The notes beneath the pieces were generated by a model that did not search any database, had not been told where the DNA came from, and saw only the letters and a list, made by a program, of their open reading frames with translations. The position numbers and the translations under genes are program-made. A DNA stretch of 64,000 nucleotides from Lacticaseibacillus parakribbianus (GTDB taxonomy: Bacteria > Bacillota > Bacilli > Lactobacillales > Lactobacillaceae): NCBI RefSeq assembly GCF_025490915.1, contig NZ_JANQBA010000006.1, positions 62,001 to 126,000 on the forward strand. The letters are read 5' to 3'. Every line of letters begins with the position of its first letter. The first letter of the stretch is position 1. Shown here in pieces: positions 39,499-49,533 of this stretch.

Positions 39499-41673
39499 AT
39501 GGTCAAAATTCGCCCCGCATTCCTACCGTTGCTGCTGGTCGCCTGCCTGGCGCTGGCCGCCTTCAGCGTTTTGATCAAGCCGCTTGGTCCGGCGAGCCTG
39601 ATTCTGACGGTGCTGGTCGTGGCCACCGCGCGGCTTTTGGCCCCCTGGGTCGCCGGCTGGTCGCACCGGCGGCTGGCCTGGGTGGTGGCCCTGGTGCTGG
39701 TCGCCGCGCTGTGCGGCCAGCTGGCGGTGCGACACGCGCTGCCCGACACGATTTACCACGACCCGTTTCGAGTGCTGGCCCAGGCCGACCGGCTAGCGGC
39801 CGGCCTGTCCGGATTCGGCTCCACGTATTTTTGGCGCTATCCCAACAACGTGCCGCTGGCGTTTCTTTTGGCCCAGTAGCTGCGGCTGACGGCGGCGCTG
39901 CACCTCGGCGCCAGCGTGGCGGTGCCATTGCTCAGCCTGCTTTGCCTTGATGGTTTCATCGGGCTTGCCCTGCTCACCGCCTGGCAGCTCAGCCGGCGGC
40001 CGACCGTCGTGCTGGGCACCCTTGCCTTTGTCGCACTGACGCCTTTCGCCTACACCTACTACCTGCAGGTCGCCTACTCCGACCTGCCGACGCTGCTGGT
40101 GCTGCTGGTGATTCTGCGGCAGTTCTGGCGCTGGCCGCGCCTCGCCGGTGCCGGGCGCTGGCGGTCCGGGACCCTTTTGGTCGGCACCGTCACCCTCGGC
40201 GCCTTGCTCAAGCCCAACCTAATTGTCCTGCTGCCGGCACTGGCAATTCTCGCCTGGCTGCTGTGGCGACGCGGTTCCCGCACCGCGGCCCGGTCCCTGG
40301 ACGGCCACCGGTCGGGCCCAAAGCACCTGGTGCTGCCAATTCTACTGGTGGTGCTGGGGTTTGCACTGACGCCGCCGCTCACCACCGCCATTCGCCAAGC
40401 CAGCGGCTACACCGCAAACGACGCCTACGCCCTGCCGGTGACCAACTGGCTAGCGATGGGCGTGAACGCCGCGCATCGCGGCACCTACGCCGGCCCAGAT
40501 GTCGCCGCCGCCATCGCCCTGCCGACCAAGGCGGCGCGAAACCGCCACGCCGTCGCCCTCATCACCCAGCGGGTGCGGCGGCTCGGACCCTGGGGCCTGA
40601 TTCGCCTGTGGGTGGTGAAGCTCGGGGTGCTGCTGAACCCCAGCAGCATCCAAGACTGGTACAACGGCGGCTTCCGGGCCGCGCCGGCCTGGTACCTGCG
40701 CCACGCCGCGTTCCTTCGCACGCTCACCGCGCTGAGCTACACCGTTGCCACCCTGACGCTGTGGCTGACGCTGGCCGGCCGCCTGCTCACCTGGCGGCCG
40801 GACTGGACGCGCCAAGCCGACGTGGTGGCGGCGCTTTGCGTGATCACCGCGCTGGGCTACCTGGCCTTTCACGTCCTGCTGTGGGAAGTTGAAGGCCGCT
40901 ACGGCCAGGTGCTGGTGCCGCTGGCGCTGGTCGCCGTGGCGGCGCTGCCGCGACCGGCTCGCCCCACAATCGCTCGCCGGCAGGCCGCAAGCCGCCGGGG
41001 CGAGGCGCCTGCGGGGAAAAAGCGCCGGGGCGAAACGCTTGCGGGTGAGAACGGCCGCGGCACAATGCTCTGGCGTGAGAACCACCGAGGCACAATCCTT
41101 GCGGGGGCGACGCGCCGCGGCGAGCGTCCAACCACCGCGCGTCCTGCCGCCGACTTGCGGCGGCCGCGCCCGGCCTGGCTGCCCGGCACCCTGGCCGCCG
41201 CCCTCACCCTGGCCGCCGCGCTGCTGCTGGCGGCAAGCGCCGGTCGCAGCGCCGCCACGCCGGTGGTGGTCGCCGCCCAGCGCAGCCAGCAGTCCGAGCA
41301 GTACGGGGCCAAGGCGACGTGGCTGATTCCCGGCACCGTGGCGACCCAGGCGGTGACGCTGAACGGGCCGGCCAACTATTTTTCCGTCCAGGGGCACCCC
41401 GGCACCGCGCTGACGGTCACGCTGACCAACGCGGCGACCGGTCGCAGCCGGCGCTTGCGGCAGGAAGGCTCCGTGTTCCGGCTGCGCCACGCGCTTGCCG
41501 CCGGCCGCTACCGGATCACCGTTCGCAACCTGAGCGGCCGCCGGCAGCCGCTGGACATCGTTCACACACAGCAGCTGCGCCTGAGTGCCAAGCCGCTGGT
41601 CACCAACGGCTTCGCCGACCCCGCGGCCAGCCTGGTGTATACCTGCCTTGCAAGGAGGACTCACAATGGATAA
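39499..41673 (+). pseudogene. multi-TM GT-C-like glycosyltransferase/membrane protein interrupted by in-frame TAG at 39877-39879
   Basis: ORFs 39499-39879 and 39916-41673 in the same frame, continuous hydrophobic protein sequence across the stop. Confidence 0.75.
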
Positions 41674-42073
41674 ACATGCCACCCTTTCGCGCTTTCAGTT
41701 CGGCGCTATCCTGCGCTACCTGGTGGTCGGCGGCCTCACCACCGGCATCAACGTCGTGCTGTTTTTCACCCTCACACACCTCGGGGTCGCCTGGTTTTGG
41801 GCCAACCTCGCCGCGTGGTGGCTGAGCGTCGCCTTCGCCTTCGTCGCCAACAAAACGGTGGTGTTCAACTCCGCGACCACCGCGCCGCTGGCGGTCCTGC
41901 AAGAGGCCCTGGGCTTCTTCGGCCTCCGCGGGGCGTCGTTGGCCGTCGACACCGCGATTCTCTTCGTCGGCCTGAGCCTGCTTCACGCGGCGCCGCTTGT
42001 GGTCAAGCTGGTCGACCAGGTCGTCGTGATCGTCCTCAACTACGCCTTCAGCAAGCGCCTGTTCAGCCGCTGA
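41666..42073 (+). CDS. GtrA-family membrane protein (putative lipid-linked sugar flippase)
   Basis: FGAILRYLVVGGLTTGINVVLFF...FAFVANKTVVFNS. Confidence 0.9.
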   Translation: MDKHATLSRFQFGAILRYLVVGGLTTGINVVLFFTLTHLGVAWFWANLAAWWLSVAFAFVANKTVVFNSATTAPLAVLQEALGFFGLRGASLAVDTAILFVGLSLLHAAPLVVKLVDQVVVIVLNYAFSKRLFSR

Positions 42074-42098
42074 ACTAGTGAAAACTAGGCAAAAGCAA

Positions 42099-42139
42099 AC
42101 GCGCCACCCCAACCGCATGTTTGCGGTTGGGGTGGCGCC
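42099..42139. terminator. bidirectional terminator hairpin
   Basis: gcgccaccccaaccgcatgtttgcggttggggtggcgc. Confidence 0.75.
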
Positions 42140-42193
42140 TTCGTGTCTTATCTCAAGTTTCGAACCACGTTGACCCAGCGGTCGTTGCCGCCG

Positions 42194-42658
42194 TCACACC
42201 CGCTTTTCCATCTCCAGATCGGTGACGGCAAAGCCGGCCTTCTCGTAGACGTGCCGGGCCCGGTGGTTGCGGCCGAATACGTGCAGGCCGATGCGCAAAA
42301 CGCCGCGAGCCGCGGCGGCCTCATCCAAACGCCGCAGCGCCGCCGTGCCGATGCCTTGGTCCTGGCTGGCCGCATCCAGCTTGATGTCGTAGATGAAAAA
42401 GCGCCGCTGTGCTTGGTCCCAGCTGACCCACAGGCTGCCGACGCCAACGCCTTCGCACGTGATGGTCCACAGCAAGGCATCGGGCGTGGCCAGCCCCTGC
42501 GGCAGCAGGCTGGCGAAGGCGCGTTGCGCATTGGCCAAGGCGACTGCCGCAGGCCACGTGCCGGCCGCGATTTTGTCTTGGGCATACTCCGGCACCGCCT
42601 GGGCGAGCCAGGCCGCATACGCCGCCTCGGTCATCGGTATCAGTGTGACATTGGCCAT
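42194..42658 (-). CDS. GNAT family N-acetyltransferase
   Basis: DAASQDQGIGTAALRRLDEAAAARG...ARHVYEKAGF; start trimmed. Confidence 0.88.
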   Translation of the reverse strand: MANVTLIPMTEAAYAAWLAQAVPEYAQDKIAAGTWPAAVALANAQRAFASLLPQGLATPDALLWTITCEGVGVGSLWVSWDQAQRRFFIYDIKLDAASQDQGIGTAALRRLDEAAAARGVLRIGLHVFGRNHRARHVYEKAGFAVTDLEMEKRV

Positions 42659-42773
42659 CACAGTCCCTCCTTTGGGCCGGCCGGTCGGGCTGCAAAAGCC
42701 CGGTGCGGTGCGGCCGAACGCTCGCCCCAACGCGGCCCGGTCCGAATCCGGCGCACGGTCGGTCGGGCCAGCC

Positions 42774-44324
42774 TCAGTCCTGAAGCGCCGCGATGCTTTG
42801 GTCGACCACCACGACGTCGGAAGGCCAAGGCGTGTCGACGCCGCGAACCTTCTGGTAGGTGTCGGCACCCTTGCCGCCGACCACCAGCACGGCGCCATCC
42901 GCGTTCGCGGCCAGCGCTTCTTCTATGGCGGTGCGGCGATCGAGCACCTTGTGAACCGTCACGTGGTCGTGGTCGATGCCGGCGTCGATCTGGTCGACGA
43001 TGGCGGCCGGATCCTCGAAGCCGGGATCATCGGTGGTCAGGTACGCCGTCGCCACGCTTTCGTTGATCACCTGCGCGAAGTCGGCGCGGCGCGAGACGCC
43101 CTTGTCACCGGGGGCCCCGAGGACCAAGTTGATTGGGGCCTGCGGGTACTCCTTGTTGATGAAGTGGAACAAGGCGGCGAGGCTGCCGTAGTTGTGGGCA
43201 AAATCGATGAACACCGTCCCGTGGCCTGCGACCTGGCGGAACTCCATGCGGCCCGGAATCATCACGTTGGCGACGCCCGGCACCGCGTTGGTCGCGTCGA
43301 CGCCGGCCAGGCCGGCGGCGATGGCGGCGGCCGTCGCGTTGCTCTCGTTGAAGTCACCGATCAGCCGCAGCCCGTAAGTGTTACCGAGGTTCAGGGCGGC
43401 CGCCTTGTCGGTCACCGGCACCAACTTGAAGCGGCTCTCGGAGGTATCGGCCTCCAGGTTCTCGAAGCGAAAATCGATGTCGAGCTTCGGATCGGCCGGC
43501 TTGAACTCGGCACTGGCGTAAAGGTAGATGCTGTCTGGGTTGGTGGTGGTGGTCGCCGCCGCGTAGACCGCATCGAAGTGCTCGGTCTCCGCGTTCAGCA
43601 CCACCTTGCGGGAGTTGACCAACAGCTGCAGCTTGTTGTGCAGGTAGTTGGCAAAATCCGGGTGCTCGTTGGGGCCGATGTGATCCGGCGTGATGTTCAG
43701 GAACACGCCGACGTCGTAGGTCAGACCGAACACCCGGCTCTTCAGGTAGGCCTGGCTTGAGACCTCCATCACCATGTGGGTCATGCCGTTGTCGACCGCC
43801 TCGCGCATGTCGCGGAACAAGTCGATGGACTCGGGCGTCGTCAGGTGTGATTTTTGCCGCTGGTCCGGGCTTGGGCCCAGCACCCGCTCGATGGTCGAGG
43901 ACAGGGCGACGCGCTTGGGATGCGCCTGCTCGAGGATGCCGCGGGTGAAGTAGGCGCCGGTGGTCTTGCCCTTGGTGCCGGTGAAGGCGATCACGAACAG
44001 ATCGTCTTGGGGAAAATCAAAGAACGCCGCCGCCAGAATCGCCATCGCCTTCTCGACGTTGACGACGATCAGCGCGTTCATGCCGTTGCCTTCGACGTAA
44101 GGCTTCTCGGCCACGTAGGTCGTCGCCCCGTTGTCTCGCGCCATCGACAGGTAGATCGGCCGAAAATGCGCCCCCTTGCAGAAAAACAGCGTGGGGCCGG
44201 AGACCTTGCGCGAGTCGAGGCTGATCCCCGTCATCTCAACGCCGATTGAGTTTTGAACCGCGCTGCTTTTCAGCAGGTGGTGCTCCTTGAGTAGCAAAAT
44301 GCATGCGTTCAACGATAATGACAT
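42774..44324 (-). CDS. murE: UDP-N-acetylmuramyl-tripeptide synthetase
   Basis: FTGTKGKTT, STIERVLGPS, LNITPDHIG, FIDFAHNYGSL. Confidence 0.9.
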   Translation of the reverse strand: MSLSLNACILLLKEHHLLKSSAVQNSIGVEMTGISLDSRKVSGPTLFFCKGAHFRPIYLSMARDNGATTYVAEKPYVEGNGMNALIVVNVEKAMAILAAAFFDFPQDDLFVIAFTGTKGKTTGAYFTRGILEQAHPKRVALSSTIERVLGPSPDQRQKSHLTTPESIDLFRDMREAVDNGMTHMVMEVSSQAYLKSRVFGLTYDVGVFLNITPDHIGPNEHPDFANYLHNKLQLLVNSRKVVLNAETEHFDAVYAAATTTTNPDSIYLYASAEFKPADPKLDIDFRFENLEADTSESRFKLVPVTDKAAALNLGNTYGLRLIGDFNESNATAAAIAAGLAGVDATNAVPGVANVMIPGRMEFRQVAGHGTVFIDFAHNYGSLAALFHFINKEYPQAPINLVLGAPGDKGVSRRADFAQVINESVATAYLTTDDPGFEDPAAIVDQIDAGIDHDHVTVHKVLDRRTAIEEALAANADGAVLVVGGKGADTYQKVRGVDTPWPSDVVVVDQSIAALQD

Positions 44325-44360
44325 TGTCTTTCCTCGTTTCGATCCAGTCTAGTTGCTCTA

Positions 44361-44999
44361 TTATACCATGGAATCGGCCACCCGCGTGATGACCACCGGG
44401 TAGGCCCCGGCCGGCGCGGCCACCGTCACGCGGTCGCCGACGCGGTGGTGCAGCAGCGCTTGGCCCAAAGGCGAGTCGCTGGCGAGGTTTTCAGGCGCCA
44501 TGCTGGCCTCGTGCCGTCCGACCAGTCGGTAGGTCGCTAGGTCCTCGGGGGCCGTCGCCGCCAGCACCGCGGCGACGCGAGCGGCGGCCACCTTGGCAGC
44601 CGCATCGGCGGTAGACGCATTCGCAGCGGCGGCTGCCGCGTTCGTACCGGCCACCGCGGCGGTGGCGGTCGCCGCATCCCCGCCGGTGGTCGCGCCGGCC
44701 CCGCGGCCTTGGTCTTCATCCACGAAGGCGACGGTCACTACCTTGCCGATCGCGACCGCATCCCCGGCCGGCGTCGCGACGACCTGGGCGTAGCGAATCA
44801 GCTTGTCCAGGTAGCGCAGCCGGCTTTCCAGGTGGCGCAAGTCGCGCTTGGCCGCGCTGTAATCCGCGTTTTCGGACAGGTCACCCAGGGCCCGGGCCGC
44901 CTGCAAAACCGCAATGCGGTGCGGCCGCTGCTTTTGCAGCGCCGCGACCTCCGCGTGAAGCTTCGCTAGTCCTTCTGCCGTGATGTCGTAGAATTCCAT
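44361..44999 (-). CDS. GreA/GreB-family protein with Ala-rich insertion
   Basis: GLAKLHAEVAALQKQRP...ALGDLSENADYSAAKRDLRHLESRLRYL...SPLGQALLHHRVGD. Confidence 0.88.
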   Translation of the reverse strand: MEFYDITAEGLAKLHAEVAALQKQRPHRIAVLQAARALGDLSENADYSAAKRDLRHLESRLRYLDKLIRYAQVVATPAGDAVAIGKVVTVAFVDEDQGRGAGATTGGDAATATAAVAGTNAAAAAANASTADAAAKVAAARVAAVLAATAPEDLATYRLVGRHEASMAPENLASDSPLGQALLHHRVGDRVTVAAPAGAYPVVITRVADSMV

Positions 45000-45095
45000 T
45001 GTGCCACCTCCGCCTTCACTATAACGCACCGGGGCCGCACCTGACGAGTGCGGCCCCGGCCTTGTATAATTAAGTTAATGTAAGGAGGCGTCCTA

Positions 45096-45443
45096 ATGAA
45101 CAACGTTGTGACCATTCACCTCGATCCGGAGACCCAGGCCCAAGTCGACCGCTACCTGGCGCTGCACGGCGTCTCTTTGAACGTCTTTGCCGCCGCCGCG
45201 ATGCGCCAGGCGATCGAGGCGGCCGAATCTGGCGCCCCCAGCAACCGGGGCGATTGCGGGAGCCGGGGCGATTGCGGGAGCCGGGGCGATTGCGCCGCCG
45301 GGCCGGCCGCCACGGGAACGGGCGCGACCACCGCGCATCAGGCGGCGCTTGAGGCGGCCCAGCGTGAGGCCGCGGCCGCCCGGGCGGCCCTGGACAGCGC
45401 GGCCACCGCGCTGGCTCAGGTTCGGGCGCAGTACGGCGTGTAG
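45096..45443 (+). CDS. hypothetical protein, RHH-like N-terminus plus 18-bp coded repeats
   Basis: MNNVVTIHLDPETQAQVDRYLALHGVSLNVFAAAAMRQAIE; SD aaggagg upstream. Confidence 0.6.
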   Translation: MNNVVTIHLDPETQAQVDRYLALHGVSLNVFAAAAMRQAIEAAESGAPSNRGDCGSRGDCGSRGDCAAGPAATGTGATTAHQAALEAAQREAAAARAALDSAATALAQVRAQYGV

Positions 45444-45544
45444 AACGGCGGCGCAGCGCAACCACGGCCGACCGTGAATGCGGACCGCGGGACTGCACAC
45501 ACCGGCGGGACGCCGGTCAGAAGAATCGCCCCCGCTGGAAACCA

Positions 45545-45871
45545 CTACTCCCGCTTTGCCCAGTCGTAGGGCTGAACGGCGGCCTCGAGCGGCGCGTTTT
45601 CACGCTGGGCGTAAAGGTAGTTGAAGTCCAGCTTCAGCAGCCACTGGGCGCTCAACCCGGTCGCCGCCTCAATCTGCCGGGCCACGGGCGCCGACATGAA
45701 GGCCTTGCGATTGAGGATGAAGGACAGCTGCTTTTGTGATATGGCGATGTGCTGGGCAAAATCCGCCTGGGTCAGGTGGTGAAACGCCATCAACTCCCTC
45801 AGCGCATCGGCGGCTGAGGTGCTGGCGACAATAGGCATAGCGACGCCCTTGCTAAATTCATAATCCTGCAT
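45545..45871 (-). CDS. HigA-like antitoxin (HTH)
   Basis: LTQADFAQHIAISQKQLSFILNRKAFMSAPVARQIEAATG. Confidence 0.82.
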   Translation of the reverse strand: MQDYEFSKGVAMPIVASTSAADALRELMAFHHLTQADFAQHIAISQKQLSFILNRKAFMSAPVARQIEAATGLSAQWLLKLDFNYLYAQRENAPLEAAVQPYDWAKRE

Positions 45872-45880
45872 GAGACCCTC

Positions 45881-46204
45881 CTAATGGTAATCTTCGATTG
45901 CAACAATCAGGACCTTCGTCGTCTCGGCATCGTCCGTTGTTCGGATGCCATAATCATTGGCACCGGCGAAAATGAGCCGCCAATTCGCCGTCACATCTAC
46001 CGCCCAAAGTCCGGCACGATCTCCGAGCAAACCATGAAGTCGTGCCGGCGGAAAGCGCGAAATCTCTCGCAACGTCGCGGCGGCCGCCAACTCATCCATT
46101 CGTTCTGCCAAGCGGTTGGCCCTGACCCAGCCAAAAGCCCGAACGCGTTGCCGTTGCTCGCGCAGCTGCCGGCCGAGCTTGCGACTGACAAACCTGATTT
46201 CCAT
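45881..46204 (-). CDS. HigB/RelE-like toxin
   Basis: basic ~107-aa protein PPARLHGLLGDRAGLWAVDVTANWRLIF; directly upstream of HigA-like gene. Confidence 0.85.
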   Translation of the reverse strand: MEIRFVSRKLGRQLREQRQRVRAFGWVRANRLAERMDELAAAATLREISRFPPARLHGLLGDRAGLWAVDVTANWRLIFAGANDYGIRTTDDAETTKVLIVAIEDYH

Positions 46205-46317
46205 TTTTGACCGCCTCATCTTACCACAGGGGAATATTCCCGTCTAGTAAACAGCAAAGATCGAACCTCACTATGATGAGATTACCGCAAAGCGGCTGCA
46301 TCACCCGTTACCAATCA

Positions 46318-46364
46318 AAAAGCGGCCGGTCCTCCCGTTTTCCGGGAAAGGACCGGCCGCTTCG
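46318..46364 (-). terminator. terminator of dacA
   Basis: AAGCGGCCGGTCCTTTCCCGGAAAACGGGAGGACCGGCCGCTTTTT on minus strand. Confidence 0.85.
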
Positions 46365-46373
46365 CGTGGTCAG

Positions 46374-47684
46374 TTAGAACAGGTTGGCGAAGAACTCGCC
46401 GATGCCGCGGAACAGCAGGACGAAGAAGTTGGCCTTCTCCGCCGCCTTGGCGGTTTGGACGGTGACCTTGGCGCCGGTTTTGCCGCTCAGGTAACCCAGG
46501 TCGTCGCCCTTGGCCGCGATGTTGGCCGTCGCGACCGTGGTGCCATTGTTGACCGGGGCCTCGATTGTGTTGGCCTTCACCAGCTTCTTGGTCTTGTAGT
46601 TGTAGGCGAGGTCCTTGGCCGTGGTGCCGGTTGGAACCCAGATGCTGACGGTTTTGGTCGCCGCAAGCGGCACCGTCGCGGTTTTGCCCTTGTCGACCTT
46701 GACCGCACTGTGGCCGGCCAGCGGCTGACCGGCGGTGGTCACCTTCATCAGCTTCCAGCTGCTCAGGGTGGCACGCATCAGCTTGGCCGTCTGGTCGAAG
46801 CGGCGGGTCTTGGCGGTGCCGTTAGCGTGGAGAACGACGGTGATGATGCGCATCCCGTTCTTCTCGACGGTGCCGGTGAAGCAGTCGCCGGCCTTGTCCG
46901 TCGTGCCGGTTTTGAGGCCGTCGACGGGCAGGTCCTTTTGCGCCGCGACCAGGCCCGGCAGCATCCAGTCGTAGTTGTCCATCTTGGTCGCGTCGCTGGT
47001 GCCGGCGCGGAAGGTCGCGGTTTTGATTGTCGTGGTGTCGAGCACTTCGGGAAAATCAGCCAGCAGGTGCCGGGCGACCACGGCGACGTCCTTGGCGGTC
47101 ATGCTGTTCTCGTCGTCGGCGCTGCTGCCGGGGTAGCGGTCGACGGTCAGCGAGCTGTTCGGCAGCCCGGTGGCGTTGACGATGTGGGCGTCCTTGATGC
47201 CCCATTTTTCCAGCTGGGCGGACATCAGGTCGACGAACTTGCTCTGGCTGCCGGCCACCGCGTTGCCCAAAAGCATCATCGCAGCGTTGGCCGAGTAGAC
47301 GAAGCTGGCCTGGTAAAGCTCCTTGACCGAGTACGTCCCATCCACGCGCAGCGGCACGTTGGACAGCGCCGTGTCCTGGGAGATTTTGTAAATCGCCTGG
47401 TCCGGCGCCACCTTGTCGCTCCAACTGAGCTTGCCGGACTTGATCGCGTCAAGCACCAGGTACAAAGACAGCATCTTGGTCATCGACGCGATGGGCAGCT
47501 GCTTGTCGGCGTTCTTGGCGAAAAGGATCTTGCCCGTCTTCGCCTCGACGGCCAGGGCCGCAGAGGCGTCGATGCTGACGGTGCTGGCCGCGGTTGCGGC
47601 CTGAACGCCGGCGACCGGCGCCACGCCGGCCCAGACGCTGAGGGTTGCGACCATTACAATGAGGCCGCGCCAAAATTTCTTCAT
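46374..47684 (-). CDS. dacA: D-alanyl-D-alanine carboxypeptidase (PBP5 type)
   Basis: signal peptide, ASMTKML SxxK, SANAAM SxN, DGLKTGTT KTG motifs. Confidence 0.93.
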   Translation of the reverse strand: MKKFWRGLIVMVATLSVWAGVAPVAGVQAATAASTVSIDASAALAVEAKTGKILFAKNADKQLPIASMTKMLSLYLVLDAIKSGKLSWSDKVAPDQAIYKISQDTALSNVPLRVDGTYSVKELYQASFVYSANAAMMLLGNAVAGSQSKFVDLMSAQLEKWGIKDAHIVNATGLPNSSLTVDRYPGSSADDENSMTAKDVAVVARHLLADFPEVLDTTTIKTATFRAGTSDATKMDNYDWMLPGLVAAQKDLPVDGLKTGTTDKAGDCFTGTVEKNGMRIITVVLHANGTAKTRRFDQTAKLMRATLSSWKLMKVTTAGQPLAGHSAVKVDKGKTATVPLAATKTVSIWVPTGTTAKDLAYNYKTKKLVKANTIEAPVNNGTTVATANIAAKGDDLGYLSGKTGAKVTVQTAKAAEKANFFVLLFRGIGEFFANLF

Positions 47685-47789
47685 GTCATAATCTCCTAAG
47701 CTAATTCGGTAAGTGCTGAACAATTCGGTGGTACTGGCGACGCTTGGTGCTGGCAATGCTGGTGCCGGTAGCCGCACCTCCGGGCCGCG

Positions 47790-48335
47790 GGGAGGCCGAG
47801 CTGCGCGGCCGGTCTCCGCACGGCTCCGACCTAAAATCAAAGCCCCCGTCGCCTGCGGCTCCTTTGGGGTCTTTGATTTTGCCGGGATTAGGTGGCGAGA
47901 GCCTGCACAACCCGCAGTCTCTCGTCGCCTAATCCTTTCGCGGCCCGGTCTCCCCGCTACCCTCCGGTTGCTGCATTGTACTTAACTGCAACCATCCGGC
48001 CGGGCGGAAATCTGCGGCATAAAAATTGTCGTCCCTATCTGAGTCGAATTCAAAAATCAAAACGAGTCTGCAATCGAGACCGTGTCACGGCGTTTGTTGA
48101 AGAAACCACGGTATCAGGCAGCTCGGACGCCCCACTGCGTCGCCACCGGAGGGACTCGGGACGGGAACGCCGTGAAAGAATCGGTTGCCCGGAAGACTCG
48201 CGGGTTGTGCGAGGCTTTCGCGCAACCGATTCCGGCAGATTTGGAGACAGGGTAGCCGCAACGCGGCTCCGGCTTCAAATCTAGGTCCGAGACCGCGGCT
48301 CGGACGCCCCACTGCGTTCCCGTCCCGAGTCCCGG
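47790..48335. repeat. dense array of direct and inverted repeats in intergenic region
   Basis: e.g. gattaggtggcgagag/ctctcgtcgcctaatc; ggactcgggacgggaacg/cgttcccgtcccgagtcc; gctcggacgccccactgcgt twice. Confidence 0.75.
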
Positions 48336-48360
48336 AGGTCCAGGCCGTAACGCGGTGCAG

Positions 48361-49533
48361 CTAACCCCGCGGCTTTTCGCCCTCTCTTTTCAGCGTCTCC
48401 CCCACCTTCAGCGGCAGGTGGATGACGAAGCTGGTCAAAGCCGCGGTGGAGTCGGCGTAGATGTAGCCGCCGTGCAAGGCGATGATGCTCTGGGCGATGG
48501 CCAGGCCGAGGCCGGTGCCGCCGGTTTCCTGCGACCGCGACTCCTCGACACGGTAGAAGCGGTCGAAGAGCTGGTTCAGCGCGTCGTTGGGGATCGGCTG
48601 ACCGTCGTTGGAGACCTTGATCACCACCTCGGAGCCGACCTTTTGGGCGTCGAGGAAAATGTGCTTGCCGCCCTTGCCGTACTTCAAGGCGTTGACAATC
48701 AGGTTGTTGAACACGCGGCCGAGCTTTTCGGTGTCGGCCTCCATCATCAGGGGATCGGGCTCGCCCTTGACGACGATGGTCATGCCTTTTTTGGAGGACT
48801 CCATCTCGAAGCTCGCGGCCAGCTGCTCGAGCATCGCCAGCATGTCGAACTGGACGGTGTTCAAAGGCGTCGTGGTCTGGCGAACCTTGGTGTATTCAAA
48901 AAGGTCCTCGACCAACACCTTCATCTGCTTGGCCTTGAGGTAAGCGGTGTGGGTGTATTTCAACAGCTCGTCTCGGCTGCGGTACTGGTTGTCCTCGATC
49001 AGGCCGAGGTAGCCGATGATCGAGGTCAAAGGCGTTCGGATGTCGTGCGAGACGTTGGTAATCAGTTCGTCTTTGCTCTGCTCGATCTTGCGTTCCTCGG
49101 CCATCGAGTTGACGGTCGAATCGACCAGCGCGTTGATGCTGTTGATCACCTTTTGCAGGTCGGTGTTGACGGCCAGGCGAACGCGGTGGTCCAGGTGGCC
49201 ATCGGCGATGTAGTGCAGCTCGCGGATGACGTGGCGCATCTGCATCTGCCGGTAGCGGCGAATCAGGCGCCAGTAGATGACGGCGAGGTCGATCAGCGCC
49301 ATCGCGATGCCGAAGACGTTGCGCCAGCTCCACAGGTGAGCCCGGTTGGCGCCGAAGGTCAGCACCTGCTTGACGCTCCAGATGGAGTCTTGCAGGTTCT
49401 GGTTGGCCGCGATCATCTGCTTGAGCAGCACGAAAATCGCGAAGTTCAGCATCAGCAACAGCACCAGGGTGACCAGGCCCTCGAACCACAGCTCGGATTT
49501 CTCCTTGCCGGTCAAGTGTACCTTTTCACCCAT
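48361..49533 (-). CDS. sensor histidine kinase (VanS/PhoR-like)
   Basis: LITNVSHDIRTPLTSIIGYLGL, GGTGLGLAIAQSI. Confidence 0.93.
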   Translation of the reverse strand: MGEKVHLTGKEKSELWFEGLVTLVLLLMLNFAIFVLLKQMIAANQNLQDSIWSVKQVLTFGANRAHLWSWRNVFGIAMALIDLAVIYWRLIRRYRQMQMRHVIRELHYIADGHLDHRVRLAVNTDLQKVINSINALVDSTVNSMAEERKIEQSKDELITNVSHDIRTPLTSIIGYLGLIEDNQYRSRDELLKYTHTAYLKAKQMKVLVEDLFEYTKVRQTTTPLNTVQFDMLAMLEQLAASFEMESSKKGMTIVVKGEPDPLMMEADTEKLGRVFNNLIVNALKYGKGGKHIFLDAQKVGSEVVIKVSNDGQPIPNDALNQLFDRFYRVEESRSQETGGTGLGLAIAQSIIALHGGYIYADSTAALTSFVIHLPLKVGETLKREGEKPRG

